DNA of 64,000 bases from Ophiodon elongatus. Lineage: Eukaryota; Chordata; Actinopteri; Perciformes; Hexagrammidae. The notes under the pieces are model-generated. The model did not search any database and was not told the origin of the DNA. It saw nothing but the letters and a program-made list of their open reading frames with translations. Location of the stretch: assembly GCA_016806645.1 (NCBI GenBank), contig JACSYO010001810.1, positions 5,317,501-5,381,500 on the forward strand. Reading direction: 5' to 3'. How positions within the stretch are numbered: the stretch's first letter is position 1; each line of letters begins with the position of its first letter. Shown piece by piece: positions 26,501 to 36,465 of the stretch. A program made the translations under genes and the position numbers.

Positions 26501-26632
26501 AGGAAAACACATCTTGTTGACGTTCATACCGAGGTGAATGGGGCCATGTTTGAACAAAACAAGAGGAATCCTGGAGCACACTACCACATCGATCTGAAAC
26601 ATACTTTGAGGAAAGATCTTTACTTACAATAG
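22835..26632 (+). CDS. cflar: CASP8 and FADD-like apoptosis regulator (c-FLIP long form), nine exons
   Basis: Joining exons 22835-23124, 23228-23333, 23457-23592, 24394-24443, 24535-24604, 24808-24854, 24964-25042, 25913-26417 and 26503-26632 gives 1413 bases: 470 codons plus TAG, with every junction GT/AG and in phase. The protein has two death-effector domains (about residues 5-78 and 97-173), a Pro-rich linker and a caspase-like domain (about 234-470). Known c-FLIP binds FADD and procaspase-8 at death-receptor complexes and tunes caspase-8 activity. Both catalytic residues are lost: the His position of the caspase S-H-G motif is Arg310 (I-S-R-G), and the Cys of Q-A-C-x-G is Tyr355 (F-F-I-Q-R-Y), the same substitutions as mammalian c-FLIP and diagnostic against caspase-8 or -10. 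L-E-T-D ending at Asp376 is a likely caspase-8 cleavage site. Length fits mammalian c-FLIP-L (480). The ATG is the first in frame and directly precedes DED1. Confidence 0.95.
24394..24854 (+). other. cflar: cflar exons 4-6: inter-domain linker
   Basis: Three short exons (24394-24443, 24535-24604 and 24808-24854; 50, 70 and 47 bases) encode a linker of about 55 residues rich in Pro, Gln and Arg (for example Q-Q-R-P-R-G-P-C-P-F-P-T-P-N-G). It has no domain character. Their assignment rests on clean acceptors (tttcacag, tcttcag, gtcaccag), GTAAG-type donors and perfect phase continuity with the DED and caspase-like exons. It is the least conserved part of c-FLIP, so small boundary errors are most likely here. 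Confidence 0.8.
24964..26632 (+). other. cflar: cflar exons 7-9: pseudo-caspase domain
   Basis: Exon 7 (24964-25042) starts the caspase fold (N-P-R-G-V-C-V-I-I-D-C-V). Exon 8 (25913-26417) carries the p20-like core: G-F-V-C-C-I-I-S-R-G, then G-K-P-K-L-F-F-I-Q-R-Y, then L-E-T-D, then D-V-F-W-S-H-C-W. Exon 9 (26503-26632) gives the p10-like end, H-T-L-R-K-D-L-Y-L-Q and a stop, matching the H-T-L-R-K-K-L ending of c-FLIP. The intron between exons 7 and 8 (25043-25912) contains an inserted repeat. Arg310 and Tyr355 replace the catalytic His and Cys. Confidence 0.92.
25075..25360 (+). repeat. Teleost 'acttaagtac' repeat inside a cflar intron
   Basis: The phrases 'ccagtgctggaa', 'tttacttaagtacaag', 'actccattacaac' and 'agcaaagtaaaagtactca' match a very abundant fish non-autonomous DNA repeat. 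The right end expected for that family, an inverted 'ttccaccactg', is absent, so the copy is truncated. It lies in the intron between the two largest caspase-like exons and leaves their splice sites intact. Confidence 0.72.
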
Positions 26633-27503
26633 AGGGTTAATCACCATCACAGTCAGCCACATATTGATATAGCATATTCCTTGCCTCAGAAGAACCTTTT
26701 TTTTTTTTACTGTGTATGCAGTGACACCTACTGGTTGTATGAACTTAAAACACTACCACTTTTTATTTTTGTTTTAATGTGTATTTATTTCACGTTTGAA
26801 AATATTTTTTTTACATATATATTTTAATAGTTTCATAACAGACATACAAATATACAGGCAAGACAAAACAATAATGACAACAATAACTCAATAACCCAAT
26901 CAGAGCCTCACAATAGATGCAAATGTATATTCATGAAAGACAAAAAGAAGAAGAAATATAATAAAACACACAATAACACAATGTTTTAATCATACACAAC
27001 TGCAATGTAATCAAATGTAACTGATTTTATTTTGAAGTATTAATGTGAAATACCTTTTTATTGCCTCATACAATGCAGCTAAAGCAGACTTGTAGTGTTT
27101 ATATTTTATTTTTATCATACATTTTTTAAACCTGTGTATAGAACTGAAAATAATTAGTTGAATGAAGGAAATCTATCAGTATACTATTACTGGTATTATA
27201 TCTATTGTTACTTTTAATATCTTTTTGTACTTTGTATTACATATTTTAACATTATGCATTGTCTAGGTTTTGTCTTTTTGTAAAATACAGTAGAAATGCG
27301 TGTGTTTGTATTTATAAAGATAAGCTCCTTTTTAATAGTAAAACAAATAATTTTGCATTCATTACCTTCAATTATTTGTATAATTACACTTTACTTACTC
27401 ACCAGAGATCTATATATATTCTGTATTCTTTGTTTGGCTTTTATCTTTCCTTTGAAATATTTCTATGTTAAACCGATATTTATGTTTGCTAAATTAAAAT
27501 AAA
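26633..27503 (+). other. cflar: Probable cflar 3' UTR and downstream sequence
   Basis: After the TAG the sequence is very AT-rich and non-coding. It contains AATAAA at 26960-26965 and 27498-27503. Either could end the cflar transcript; the second is followed within 20 bases by the start of a minisatellite. ATTTA motifs are present (for example near 26783 and 27241-27260), which could affect mRNA stability, but in such AT-rich DNA they may be chance. Confidence 0.4.
27498..27503 (+). terminator. cflar: Candidate cflar polyadenylation signal (AATAAA)
   Basis: A canonical AATAAA hexamer lies 866 bases after the cflar stop codon. An equally good hexamer occurs at 26960-26965, so the choice between a short and a long 3' UTR cannot be made from sequence. 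Confidence 0.35.
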
Positions 27504-27515
27504 GACTATTGATTG

Positions 27516-27618
27516 AAATATAATGACCAATATGTTGACCAATATGTTGATGACCAATATGTTGATGACCAATATGTTGATATAATGACCAATATGTTGA
27601 AATATAATGACCAATATA
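27516..27618. repeat. Minisatellite, core ACCAATATGTTG
   Basis: Six tandem copies of a unit built on ACCAATATGTTG, with spacer ATG or TATA extensions making units of 12-20 bases, lie just past the last candidate cflar poly(A) signal. The last copy is degenerate. Confidence 0.9.
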
Positions 27619-27621
27619 TGA

Positions 27622-27660
27622 TGATACTGATACTGAACATGATGTTCAGTGTCAGTATCA
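27622..27660. repeat. Near-perfect palindrome, 19-base arms
   Basis: TGATACTGATACTGAACAT at 27622-27640 is mirrored by its reverse complement at 27642-27660 with one mismatch and a one-base centre. It adjoins the minisatellite directly. Confidence 0.9.
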
Positions 27661-28400
27661 TTTGAATTCAGGAGGCAGGATATCATTGTAAATATTGATT
27701 TCTTTGGATGCAGACTCTTCCCATTCTCCAGTCATTACCTTGACATGATCTGCTCGCGTTTAGACTCTAAACTCTCGAACTGTCAACGTTTTGCAACTCT
27801 CCTCCACCCCGTCTTCACTTTCTCCTCTGTTTGTCTTGATAAGTCCATATTACTTTCAGGTGCAGTGTCAACCTGAATAAGCTTTCCTGCCCACCCACCA
27901 ACCTACATGCCACACAACCGTTTCATTTCTAAAATGTGAGTATCTTATTACTACATTAACGTTATATTTATATGGTAGTCTGTTGAATTCTATAGGGACT
28001 TGTAAATCGTGCTATAAACTTGTCTTTGCCCTACAGTGACTGAATACGCTCAGATACACTTCAGCCAACACAGCAACGGACACTGTCTTTCAGTTTATAT
28101 ACTTCCACAAATTTTTTAGGACTTCCATTTCAACTGACACTTATTGCTCAATTCATCACCTTCACTTTGTCTGACATTTCAACTCCTTTCAGGGATTGAA
28201 CTTCAAAGGAATTTTTAACTCAACTTAAGTTTGACACTGCGCTTACACTTAAACTGACTCTTTAACTTCATTCAGTCAGCAAGAAGCACATTTAAATTTC
28301 CTTCAGAAAATTTGACTATTTCTGGTTGTAAATATGGGATCTGTATATAGGGATGGATATAGAGAGATTTGAATAGTATCTTGTGCACTATTCCGCCACA

Positions 28401-28596
28401 TCCATCCATTGGCATCCGCTTATCCGGGGTCGGGTCGCGGTGGCAGCAGGCCTAGCAGGCCGACCCAGGCTCCCCTCTCACCCGCAACACGTTCCAGCTC
28501 GTTCTGGGGGATCCCGAGGCGTTCCCAGGCCAGCTGGGAGATATAATCCCTCCAGTGTGTCCTGGGTCTTCCCCGGGGCCTCCTACCAGGTGTGTT
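28401..28596 (-). mobile_element. 5'-truncated LINE (non-LTR retrotransposon) fragment
   Basis: On the minus strand this encodes the C-terminal end of a fish LINE protein: R-P-R-G-R-P-R-T-H-W-R-D-Y-I-S, then L-A-W-E-R-L-G-I-P, then L-L-P-P-R-P-D-P-G and a stop at GGA TAA. A short 3' tail (ggataagcgg... atggatgg) follows. The insert is bracketed by the identical 10-mer ttccgccaca at 28391-28400 and 28597-28606, a target-site duplication. The short length and intact 3' end are typical of target-primed reverse transcription. The family is probably L2/Maui- or Rex-like; I am not certain which. Confidence 0.82.
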
Positions 28597-28734
28597 TTCC
28601 GCCACAATATGAATTTATTTTTCAACTTTGGGAGTACTATTATGCAGTTGATGATTATATCCATAAAATACAAAATATTTTTTGAGCTCACAGTGAATCA
28701 AAAATCTTTTATGATTATCAGTTGAGACGAGCTA

Positions 28735-28950
28735 AGCCTTTATTGATCCCAAAAGGAAATTTCTGAAATAAGCATACGTAGAGAAAGTGAAAAATAAATA
28801 AGAGTATTGTAAAACGTAAACACGAATAGAAGTAAAAATATAAACTACACAAGAGCTGTACAAAATCGCAATGTAAAAGTGGCGGTGACGGTGAGATGAC
28901 AAGTAGCAGCAAAGTCAGCAAGTGTGTGCAAACAGTGCACACCAGACTAA
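28735..28950. repeat. Interspersed repeat with 'tttattgatccc' signature
   Basis: 'cctttattgatcccaaaagg' followed by 'aaatttctga' and a long A-rich stretch match the same general fish repeat family as the copy at 21800-21985. The copy has no coding potential. Boundaries are approximate and the class is unresolved. Confidence 0.5.
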
Positions 28951-29189
28951 TATATAATTTTATTAAAGAATGACTCTTACTTTTTCTGTATTAATATAGA
29001 AATATAATGTATACAATGTTATAAAAACAATATAACATGTGAACATCATATAGCATGGGATATAAAGATGTTGTGTGACGTCCAAGAAATGACCAAACGC
29101 ACCAACAAAAAAAACACCACACATTTTCAATAACAGCCTACAGTACTTCACGCAGCATTGTGATTGTGACAATAGGAGGCAGGCAAGTT

Positions 29190-29675
29190 ACACGAGGAAC
29201 ATCAAGGAGACACGCGCGCACCAGCGGCGCTCGTGAACGCGCACGGCCGGGGCTGCTGTTGCTATGATGCAATGGCGACTGCGCCGTGGGAAGCGAGCGA
29301 GGAGTTGAATGAGTTCCCTCCACAGTTGGAGTGAAGCAGCCGCCGACAGCCAGGACGCCGTCAGTGCCGAGGGACAGACAGACAGACAGACAGACAGCGG
29401 GCACGGAGACACGGGCAGGGCCGCGTCCTCCCTCTCCACCTGGAAACACACGGCCAGGTGTGTCTGCTCGCCCCACAGCGCGAGCCGTGTCATGCACGTC
29501 GGAGAGCTTTCTCACACATCTGTGCGACGTTGCAGCGAAGACGAGCACCAACACCCTGTTTTGCCCTCGATAGCCGAAACCAAGTGAGGAAGGGGTATTT
29601 GTATTTAATTTTTTATCTCCAGTCGCGTTGTCCTCATTCAGCGGCGCCTCGGTGGACCTATCCGCGCTCCTCACC
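29190..29675 (+). promoter_or_regulatory. CpG-rich promoter and 5' UTR of the dip2-family gene
   Basis: GC and CpG content jump here immediately upstream of the DIP2-type start codon. A (GACA)n tract lies at about 29373-29397, probably within the 5' UTR. No TATA box is apparent. The leader appears unspliced up to the ATG; a gtgagg...ctccag pair at about 29586-29618 is too close together to be a real intron. Long open frames on both strands here, up to about 227 codons, follow from few stop codons in GC-rich DNA. Confidence 0.6.
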
Positions 29676-29799
29676 ATGGCTGAGAGAACCTCGACCGGGT
29701 TGCTGACGATGATGTTGGAGCCCACGCCGGCTGTCGCGATGACCCTGCCGGCGGAGGTCCGGGAGAAGCTGGCGGAGCTGGAGCTGGAGCTCTCTGAGG
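29676..29799 (+). CDS. DIP2-family (disco-interacting protein 2) first coding exon, partial
   Basis: The ATG sits in a strong context (tcaccATGG) and opens 41 codons plus one base before a consensus donor (GAG G|gtaagt). The end reads L-P-A-E-V-R-E-K-L-A-E-L-E-L-E-L-S-E-(G), which is the start of the DMAP1-binding domain of DIP2 proteins. DIP2A, B and C share L-A-E-L-E-L-E-L-S-E-G-D-I-T-Q, and in the known genes the continuation lies in exon 2. The M-A-E-R opening recalls DIP2B, but the first 20 residues vary and do not settle the paralogue, so no symbol is given. The complete protein is about 1500-1600 residues, with two acyl-CoA-synthetase-like (adenylate-forming) domains, and functions in lipid metabolism and neuronal morphology. 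The remaining exons lie beyond the window. I searched by eye for exon 2 (D-I-T-Q-K-G-Y-E-K) and did not find it. Confidence 0.88.
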
Positions 29800-32498
29800 G
29801 TAAGTTGACAACAACATGCACGCAAACTACCGCACCGTGTGGTCACTTGCGTGCTGTTTATTCTTCTTCCCAGAGGGGGGCTTTACACATGGCTCATGCA
29901 CATGACAGCTATCAGAACCACCGCCCTTTATCTTGGCTTCGTGGCTCATGCCAGCATCACCAGAGCCTCTCTGCTACTATCACTCATACCCCAGAACTGA
30001 ACTTCTGCTGTAGTTTTCTCCTCGAGTTTGTTACCTACTGCAGCACAGAGGGGTCTCTAAACTAAATTACACTAGTTAATAGGTTGCTCTGTCTTTCCTT
30101 TTTCACCTCTAACGAAGACCAGCTGTTCCTATTGTCCTGGAACTAGATTAGGCTCCAAATACCATATTTGATCAGATGGCTATTTGAGCTGAGTCAGCTG
30201 ACACACCCATGCTGCTGCTATGGCTCTCTTCTTCACGGAAGTTGTGTTTGTCCTTACTTTAAGTTAATAAAAAAGAAAAGTTAAGTAACTAATTGGTAAC
30301 TAATACCAAACCGCATATTACCAACGACCATTCTCATCCTGTCTGACCGGTGAGCAGCTCTATTAAGGTTTCTCTCTCTGAATGGTGAAATTAGAAGGTC
30401 ATACGAAAAGTTGAAACGATGAAGAACGTCTTTGCTTTGCTTCTTAGGCTTTAGGTTTTAACGGGAATGAATATCAGGATCCGTATGAAGTTCTTCCAAG
30501 AATGTTGCTGATATTGCTCACCTGTACTCTTGTTTATGTGCGGACCTCTATGCTGAACATAACTTATGGTTGAACTTGCTCCACTTATTTATGTGAGAAA
30601 CCGGTCCATTCAGATACGTCCCTTCACTATCATACGTACCTGCTACTAGAAACACCAAGACATCATAGCAGGTGCCTGTACAAAGTCCTGAATGTTTACT
30701 GATATGCTTTATTACACAACCTAATAATCCCTTTCATTGATGTTTGCTTTGAGGACAAATGTCACTGTATTGGCTGTAACATTTATGTAGCTAAACCTAT
30801 TAAAAATGTCAACTTCTACTTTGACTTTACATTTAGGTGTCGTCTCTCAGCGCTGTACAGAGTAATTAAAGCTGGGCTCATCCTCCTGCTGTCTTGAAAT
30901 CCTTAAGAGTTTCAGTACACCGTAAATAATGAAACGGGGGTTTTGTTTTTTTACAAAGCTTTTCTTTTTATATGTTTGTTAAATGAGACTCATTATTTAA
31001 ATGCTCCTTTTTTATATGAGTGGTACTCACATGGTCAAATCTGCTGAGCTGTGATAAAGTCATAATTACTGATCTGATTAGATTTGGGATATGACCCTTG
31101 GGTATGACCCTATTTCTTGCCAACTCTGGAGAAAATGTTCACTCATTCTTTCTCCATGCTAGCTGTGTGTAGCCGCCCCATACCAAGGTTAGGAATAGAC
31201 CAAAGGTGCACGCTTTGATAAGCACATTAACTGCCACTGAGGCCCCTAATGGGATAGACATGTTTTCAGGAGCGGCAACCAAATTAATCTATATCGGTCC
31301 AGTTTCCTCTTCCTGCTCTCCACATGTCACATCCTGCCATGTTGGAGCTCTGATAGCCGTATCGCCCTGACTCTGTTGCCTTCTGCTTCTCTGTCTGAGT
31401 TTTCTTCCACTGATATACTCTGTTATCTCTCACCTTCACTGCCTCTTTCCATGACTTCCCCAAACTCCATATTTCTTCCATTTTCTCCCCCGATCAAAGG
31501 AGAAAGTGTGATTCTCTTTCGGGTAAAATGAAATCAACCTCCCTTTTCCTCTCTGAAATCCTATCCCCGTACGCTGCTGTGAACTCTTCACCTCGTGATG
31601 ATGCCCTTTGGTTGCCTCCCCGTTACATCCTGTCTCAGGAAAGAATAGACGACTCGTTTTATTGGAGGGAGATGAGAGCCTGTGGATCCTGCAGGTTTTC
31701 TATCCTTCTCACCGAGCTTAGCTTCTAGGCATGTCTAAGTCAGGCATGTCTGTGTCACACTAAGTAACACATCTCTCAGTTTGAGTGTGCCAGTAGGTGT
31801 GCAGGAACATTGTATTATTCATGAGGTTGAATAGATGTGTCATGTATGTTTACTTTAGCAGTTTAGCAGCAGCAACCATTGGAATAACATGAGTTTGAGA
31901 CAATCCAGCAGCTCAGCTGGATAATATTCCTGCGTCAGCAGTTTTGGGCTGCTGATGAATGGAATAAACAATCTGTGCAATCTTGTTGTGTTTATAATAC
32001 ATGCTGTTTCCTCTCGAGATGCATTTATATTCAATTTATCTTGCTCTGGTTTTATTTCTTCGTCAACATGTGTCTTAAAATGTTTAGCTTACTTCACTCT
32101 ACTGTCATTAGATGAGTTTTTATGCTAATGAGAATACATTTTTTTTATAACCTGTACATGTTGGCCAAGTTGTCACTTAAAATATGCATTTGTTTTTTTT
32201 ATTGACAGCTCCACTCAATGCTTCTCTTTTATTCAGTGTGTCTATGTTTAATAATATGAAAAGCACTATACTGTGTGTACTGTGCCTCGTGAAGCAGGAT
32301 TACTAAATATTCTGGATACCTTCACTGATTGAAACCTGGAATCGCTTTAAATGTGGAAAATGGACTTAATGTAAGTAAAAGAGCTTTTCTAGGTTTAAAG
32401 TCGCTGCAAATTATGCTTCGAATCTTTAGCATTCCTCCATAACATTAAATATTCATAACAAAAGAAGCAACAATCAAAGTAAAAAGGCATTATTTATT

Positions 32499-32720
32499 AA
32501 AGGAATGGTTTGACATTAGGGGAAATGTGCTTGCTAGCTTTTGGTTAACACTTTGGTTTTTGTGTGGATTAAACAAACACAGTATTTCATATTAATTAGT
32601 GAACTTTTAGAGGTACTAGTAGTTTAATTTTGACTCCTTTGTGCACAGCCAGGCAATTTAACCCATGTTTCCAGTCTTTGTGCCATGCAAAGCTATTGCT
32701 AAGCTATCAGCTAACATATT
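32499..32720. repeat. Rearranged copy of a common percomorph repeat
   Basis: 'aggaatggtttgacatta' and 'ggggaaatgtgcttgctagc' match the start of a dispersed fish repeat. The following 'aacactttggtttttgtg', 'tagtgaacttttagaggta' and 'catgtttccagtctttg' match internal parts of the same repeat in reverse orientation. The copy therefore looks internally inverted or deleted. The match is from memory; the class is unknown. Confidence 0.5.
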
Positions 32721-33141
32721 TTCTGTACTGGGCACAGTGGGTGAGTGATGTCAATCTTCTAATTAAACTCTTGGAAAGAAAGCACATTTTTGTATTTCCC
32801 AAAATGTTGAACAATCCTTCAAGTGTTCAACAGTCAAAAATGTAGCCGATCTGCTTCATCGGGACCATGCGGCCGTGGTTTGATCAGAATGAATTGACAG
32901 TAACCAAACAACCCACCAACAGATTTTGAATCGGTTGTTGCCAAATCCTGATTGGTCCACAGACATGTGTGACATCACCTCTTACTATTTCAGCTCCGCC
33001 CACAACACAGAAACATCTCATGTCAAGTAACCAAAATTCTCTACGCCACTCACAGTAGAAGCTGATTGAGAAATTGTGTTTTTAGGGCTTTTAATCAGTT
33101 ATTCAGCTAGCTTGGTTATTCTGCTTTGTAAAACAATTTGC

Positions 33142-33325
33142 GGCCACTGTGGTTCAGGAGAAAGAGCGGTTCTTTATTAATCACAAGGTCTGCGGTTTGA
33201 TCCTCGGCTCCTCCTCTCCGCTTGTCAAAGTGTCCTTGAGCGAGACACTGAACCAAAAGTTGCTCCCGTTGGGCCGGTGTGGGCCTTGGAAATTGTTATG
33301 TACTTGGTCCGGTAAGGTAGAAAAC
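33142..33325 (+). mobile_element. tRNA-derived SINE
   Basis: The left part resembles a tRNA with a box A-like region (ggttcaggagaaagagcgg) and a box B-like ggtttgatcctcggc. Downstream, 'gtcaaagtgtccttgagc' and 'gacactgaaccaaaagttg' are hallmark phrases of a SINE family common in teleosts. It is not a functional tRNA: the anticodon arm and acceptor stem do not close. No target-site duplication was traced. Confidence 0.72.
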
Positions 33326-34321
33326 CATGATTTAGATGCAGCCCATTTACTATTTGCTTTTCCGAAAAATTGCCACGATACTAAAATCCCCTCCTATCAA
33401 ATTCTGCGCATCACAGTTATTGGAGAGGACATGTGGTATCTCTCAGCTGACTTGGATGCAGATGAGTGGTCAAAAGATGGGCGTAAAGGAGGGCAGGAAG
33501 ATGGATGATCCCCATTATCTCCTGCAGGGAGTAAAGGGGGAGAGACGTGGCTGCTGAGTAATTCATAGACTCACTCTATCTACTCCATTCCCTGGTTTTC
33601 TTCCCTATTCCTTTGTTTGCTCTCCGAACCCTCTGATTACAAAGTCATTTTTAGTCCAGCGCTGGTGTTTGCTGGGAAACTGCCAAACCCCTGGTTGGTC
33701 ATTGCGCTTGTTTTGCCTGCTCCCATTCAGCATACATTTACAGAGGAGCAGTGCAGGTTTTTTGGTAGTTCAGGTGGTGCCTGGCTTGTCTATGGTTGTT
33801 TGTTTTCATAGAGAAAATGATTTGCTGCAGGTTTGAGTTGTTTGGAAGAAGATCCAGCAGCATGAATGTGACTACTTTGTTTGGCAAATCTTCTGCAAAC
33901 GCATCATGAAAATCGTCTTTATTATAAGTGAGATTATCCAGACAGCCTGTTTAATGGTAGACACTGTCTTCATTTGTTCTTACTCTTATCTATATCCTGG
34001 CATCTGCTCGTGCAAGGACCCAATTTCCCCATGGAAATCATTTAGGTTCCATCTTATCTAATCGCTTAGACAAGGTGAAACTTTACTCACTGTCGACTTG
34101 TAGGTAAAGAGGTGACACGGCGCTGTCAGGTGCTGGTTACTGTAGTAACGGGATGGTGATTATCTGCAGGACTTGTATTTGCAGATGAGAGCCGGTTTAT
34201 CAAACAATAGCTCTTAATTTCTCCCTAATCATAAAGTACCAGACTGCAGTACACCATGTGAATTAGACAAGCAGAGAAGCTAGAAATAAAAAAAAAAATG
34301 TTAATGTTTGTCAGAGCGTGA

Positions 34322-34370
34322 CCCCCCCCCGCACCCCCCGCCCCCGCCCCCGCCCCCCTCCCCCCTCCCA
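34322..34370 (-). repeat. C-rich tract, G-quadruplex-capable on the minus strand
   Basis: A 49-base stretch is almost entirely C with single G, A or T interruptions. The minus strand therefore shows at least six runs of four or more G separated by one or two bases. Confidence 0.9.
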
Positions 34371-36440
34371 CCACAATGAGTCAGAAAAAACTGTACATTT
34401 TTGTTGTGTGAAACATTTTCAATTTAACGCGTGATGATTTTTCATACATGTCATGAGTTTGTCATTAGTTGTAGTTTACAGTAGATCCACATTTATATGA
34501 CCTGAGGCTCCCAGCTTCGCCCTTTTTGCTGCTGATCATTTTTGCAGAACAAGTTGGCAGCTGTCTGAGACTTCCACGGCTCCAGGACTTTTAGCCTTAT
34601 CTAATATCCATGTACCGCTGTGACAACCTATTTTGTAACTTCTACCACAATAAGTGGAACAGCATTCCCTATCCATTTAATTGATATGTATAGCCCAATT
34701 CCCAATATGCATGGGCATTAATGGCATAGTTTATCCAGATCCTAAAGTAAGCATTATATTGGCCTGTTGCACAATCAAGCCAAGGTCAGAGACCTGTGTA
34801 CAAGGTGGGGTTAGTGGATGGCTTTGGTAGTCGGAGTTTCATAAAACCTCTTTTTGGAAAGTATGAGTGTACAGGAAACCCGAGCGAGTTGGACTACAGA
34901 GTTTGTTAAGAAAAGACCACACCGTGCAGAGAACGACTCATTCCTCTCTGTGGTCACTTACTCCCACCACCATCTCGTGAAGAAAGAACATCCACCGGGC
35001 TCACCCAGTGAGTTCAGTCCATTGTTATGCAAAACCAAGCATTTGATGAATGTAGAATCGCATTCTGCATTAAGAGCTTTGAGAACCTGTAGGATTTGGG
35101 ACGATTACTGAAGGGACTTTGTACATGGCTGCCGGGTCGCTCTGTAATAGGATCCAAAAGAGAAGAATGTTGAGCCTTGGAGCGAGCTTGCTGCGAGCTG
35201 TGGCTGCTGTGAAGTCCAGTTCGGAGATAAAGAGGCAGCTATGCCGTGCCCCTGCCACAGTGGAGGACAGAACGCGGAGGGTCATGCATATTTCAAGGGT
35301 GTGCCTCAGAGCAGAGTAGAGCCTCAGATTCTTGTGCTGCTCTCATATGCCTGTATATGAGAGTCCGTGCACATGGACGTGTGTGCGTGTTTGGTCTATT
35401 TACTTTTTGCTTGTGGATTGTTCAAAGTGCTTCTTACGAACCACAGAGCTGTTTCATTTTAGCCTAACAATTGTCCACACCACCAGTTATTGTCCTGGCG
35501 CTTCCACTACATTTTGTAGCTCTGGCTCTCTTGCCTGTTTGTTTTCTTTAGTGCTCTTCAACATCCTGTCTCTGTCGTTATAGGAGTCGTGAATATTTAA
35601 TGGGATGGGATCGTAATATGTAGAAATACGTCTGTTCTCTCTTTGTTTTCTTTGTGGATGAGTCTACACAGTGAGATTTATGCCAGCTCCGGGATTTTGG
35701 TGTGCCTGTGGCTTTCCTCATTGGAATTTAAGGTTTTCAATATTGGTTATCATTATCAATTGATCTATTGTTTTAACCCATTAAGTATTTAATACAGCAG
35801 CATTTAAAATGGAAAAAATAATACCACAATCTTGTCAACAAACCCAAAGGTTTTCATGCAACGGTTATATAAAATGGAGAACAGAATGCAATTTATTTTC
35901 GAAACAGTCAATATTTGCCACCAGATTTTTATTTGACAACTGATGTTACGGTTGTTGTTAACCGACTTACATCTAATCAACCTCCTGATTTTTGCTCTAG
36001 TTACATTTTTACATGATGAGCATGAGCATTATCTTATTGTTTCTGTAATGATTGATTTAATTGCTACTTTGTACATCCCTATGGAAGTATCGTAAATGTT
36101 TTGGCTCACGCAGGGTTGTTAAAGTTTGTTCTGAAACTTGAGACAGTTTTCCTCTCTGTGGGCATGCCAAAAATATGACATTTTATTCTCTCTCAACTGA
36201 CTCAACCATAAAGTGACTTACTGGTGCTATTGTTTATTGCACATAGCACTTTATTGCTGTGGCACAAATTGCTGCACAATTTGATTACACTGCCACCCTG
36301 CTACAGTCACCAGCCTGTGACAAACAGCATTTTACAATGTACTGTGTAAGAAAGAACAAAAGATAAAAGTTCCAGTTACTATCAGTGAAGCTTGATTGAC
36401 ATGTGACACATTTAATTACTCTGGTCGGACATGGACCTGT

Positions 36441-36465
36441 GTCTTTGACCGTAAAGGTCAAAGAC
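36441..36465. repeat. Perfect hairpin with 10-bp stem
   Basis: GTCTTTGACC, then GTAAA, then GGTCAAAGAC: two perfectly complementary 10-base arms around a five-base loop. Each arm contains a GGTCA nuclear-receptor half-site, everted about three bases apart. Confidence 0.85.

Larger units (their letters stand above)
27661..29130. other. Intergenic region between cflar and dip2
   Basis: This is AT-rich non-coding sequence holding a short LINE insertion (28401-28596) and an interspersed repeat copy (28735-28950). No exon or RNA gene was recognised. Part of it may be upstream regulatory sequence for the dip2 gene that starts at about 29.2-29.7 kb. Confidence 0.6.

Noticed and set aside
29586..29618. 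Candidate mini-intron (gtgagg to ctccag) in the dip2 leader
   Set aside because: At about 33 bases it is below the size a vertebrate spliceosome handles.
29138..29821. 227-codon open frame on the minus strand across the dip2 first exon
   Set aside because: It lies antisense to a GC-rich promoter and coding exon where stop codons are rare. The peptide is low-complexity, with no recognisable domain.
33142..33215. Possible tRNA gene
   Set aside because: Box A- and box B-like stretches are present, but the cloverleaf does not close and typical SINE body sequence follows.
33149..33508. 119-codon plus-strand frame
   Set aside because: Its first half lies in a tRNA-derived SINE and the remainder has no protein character.
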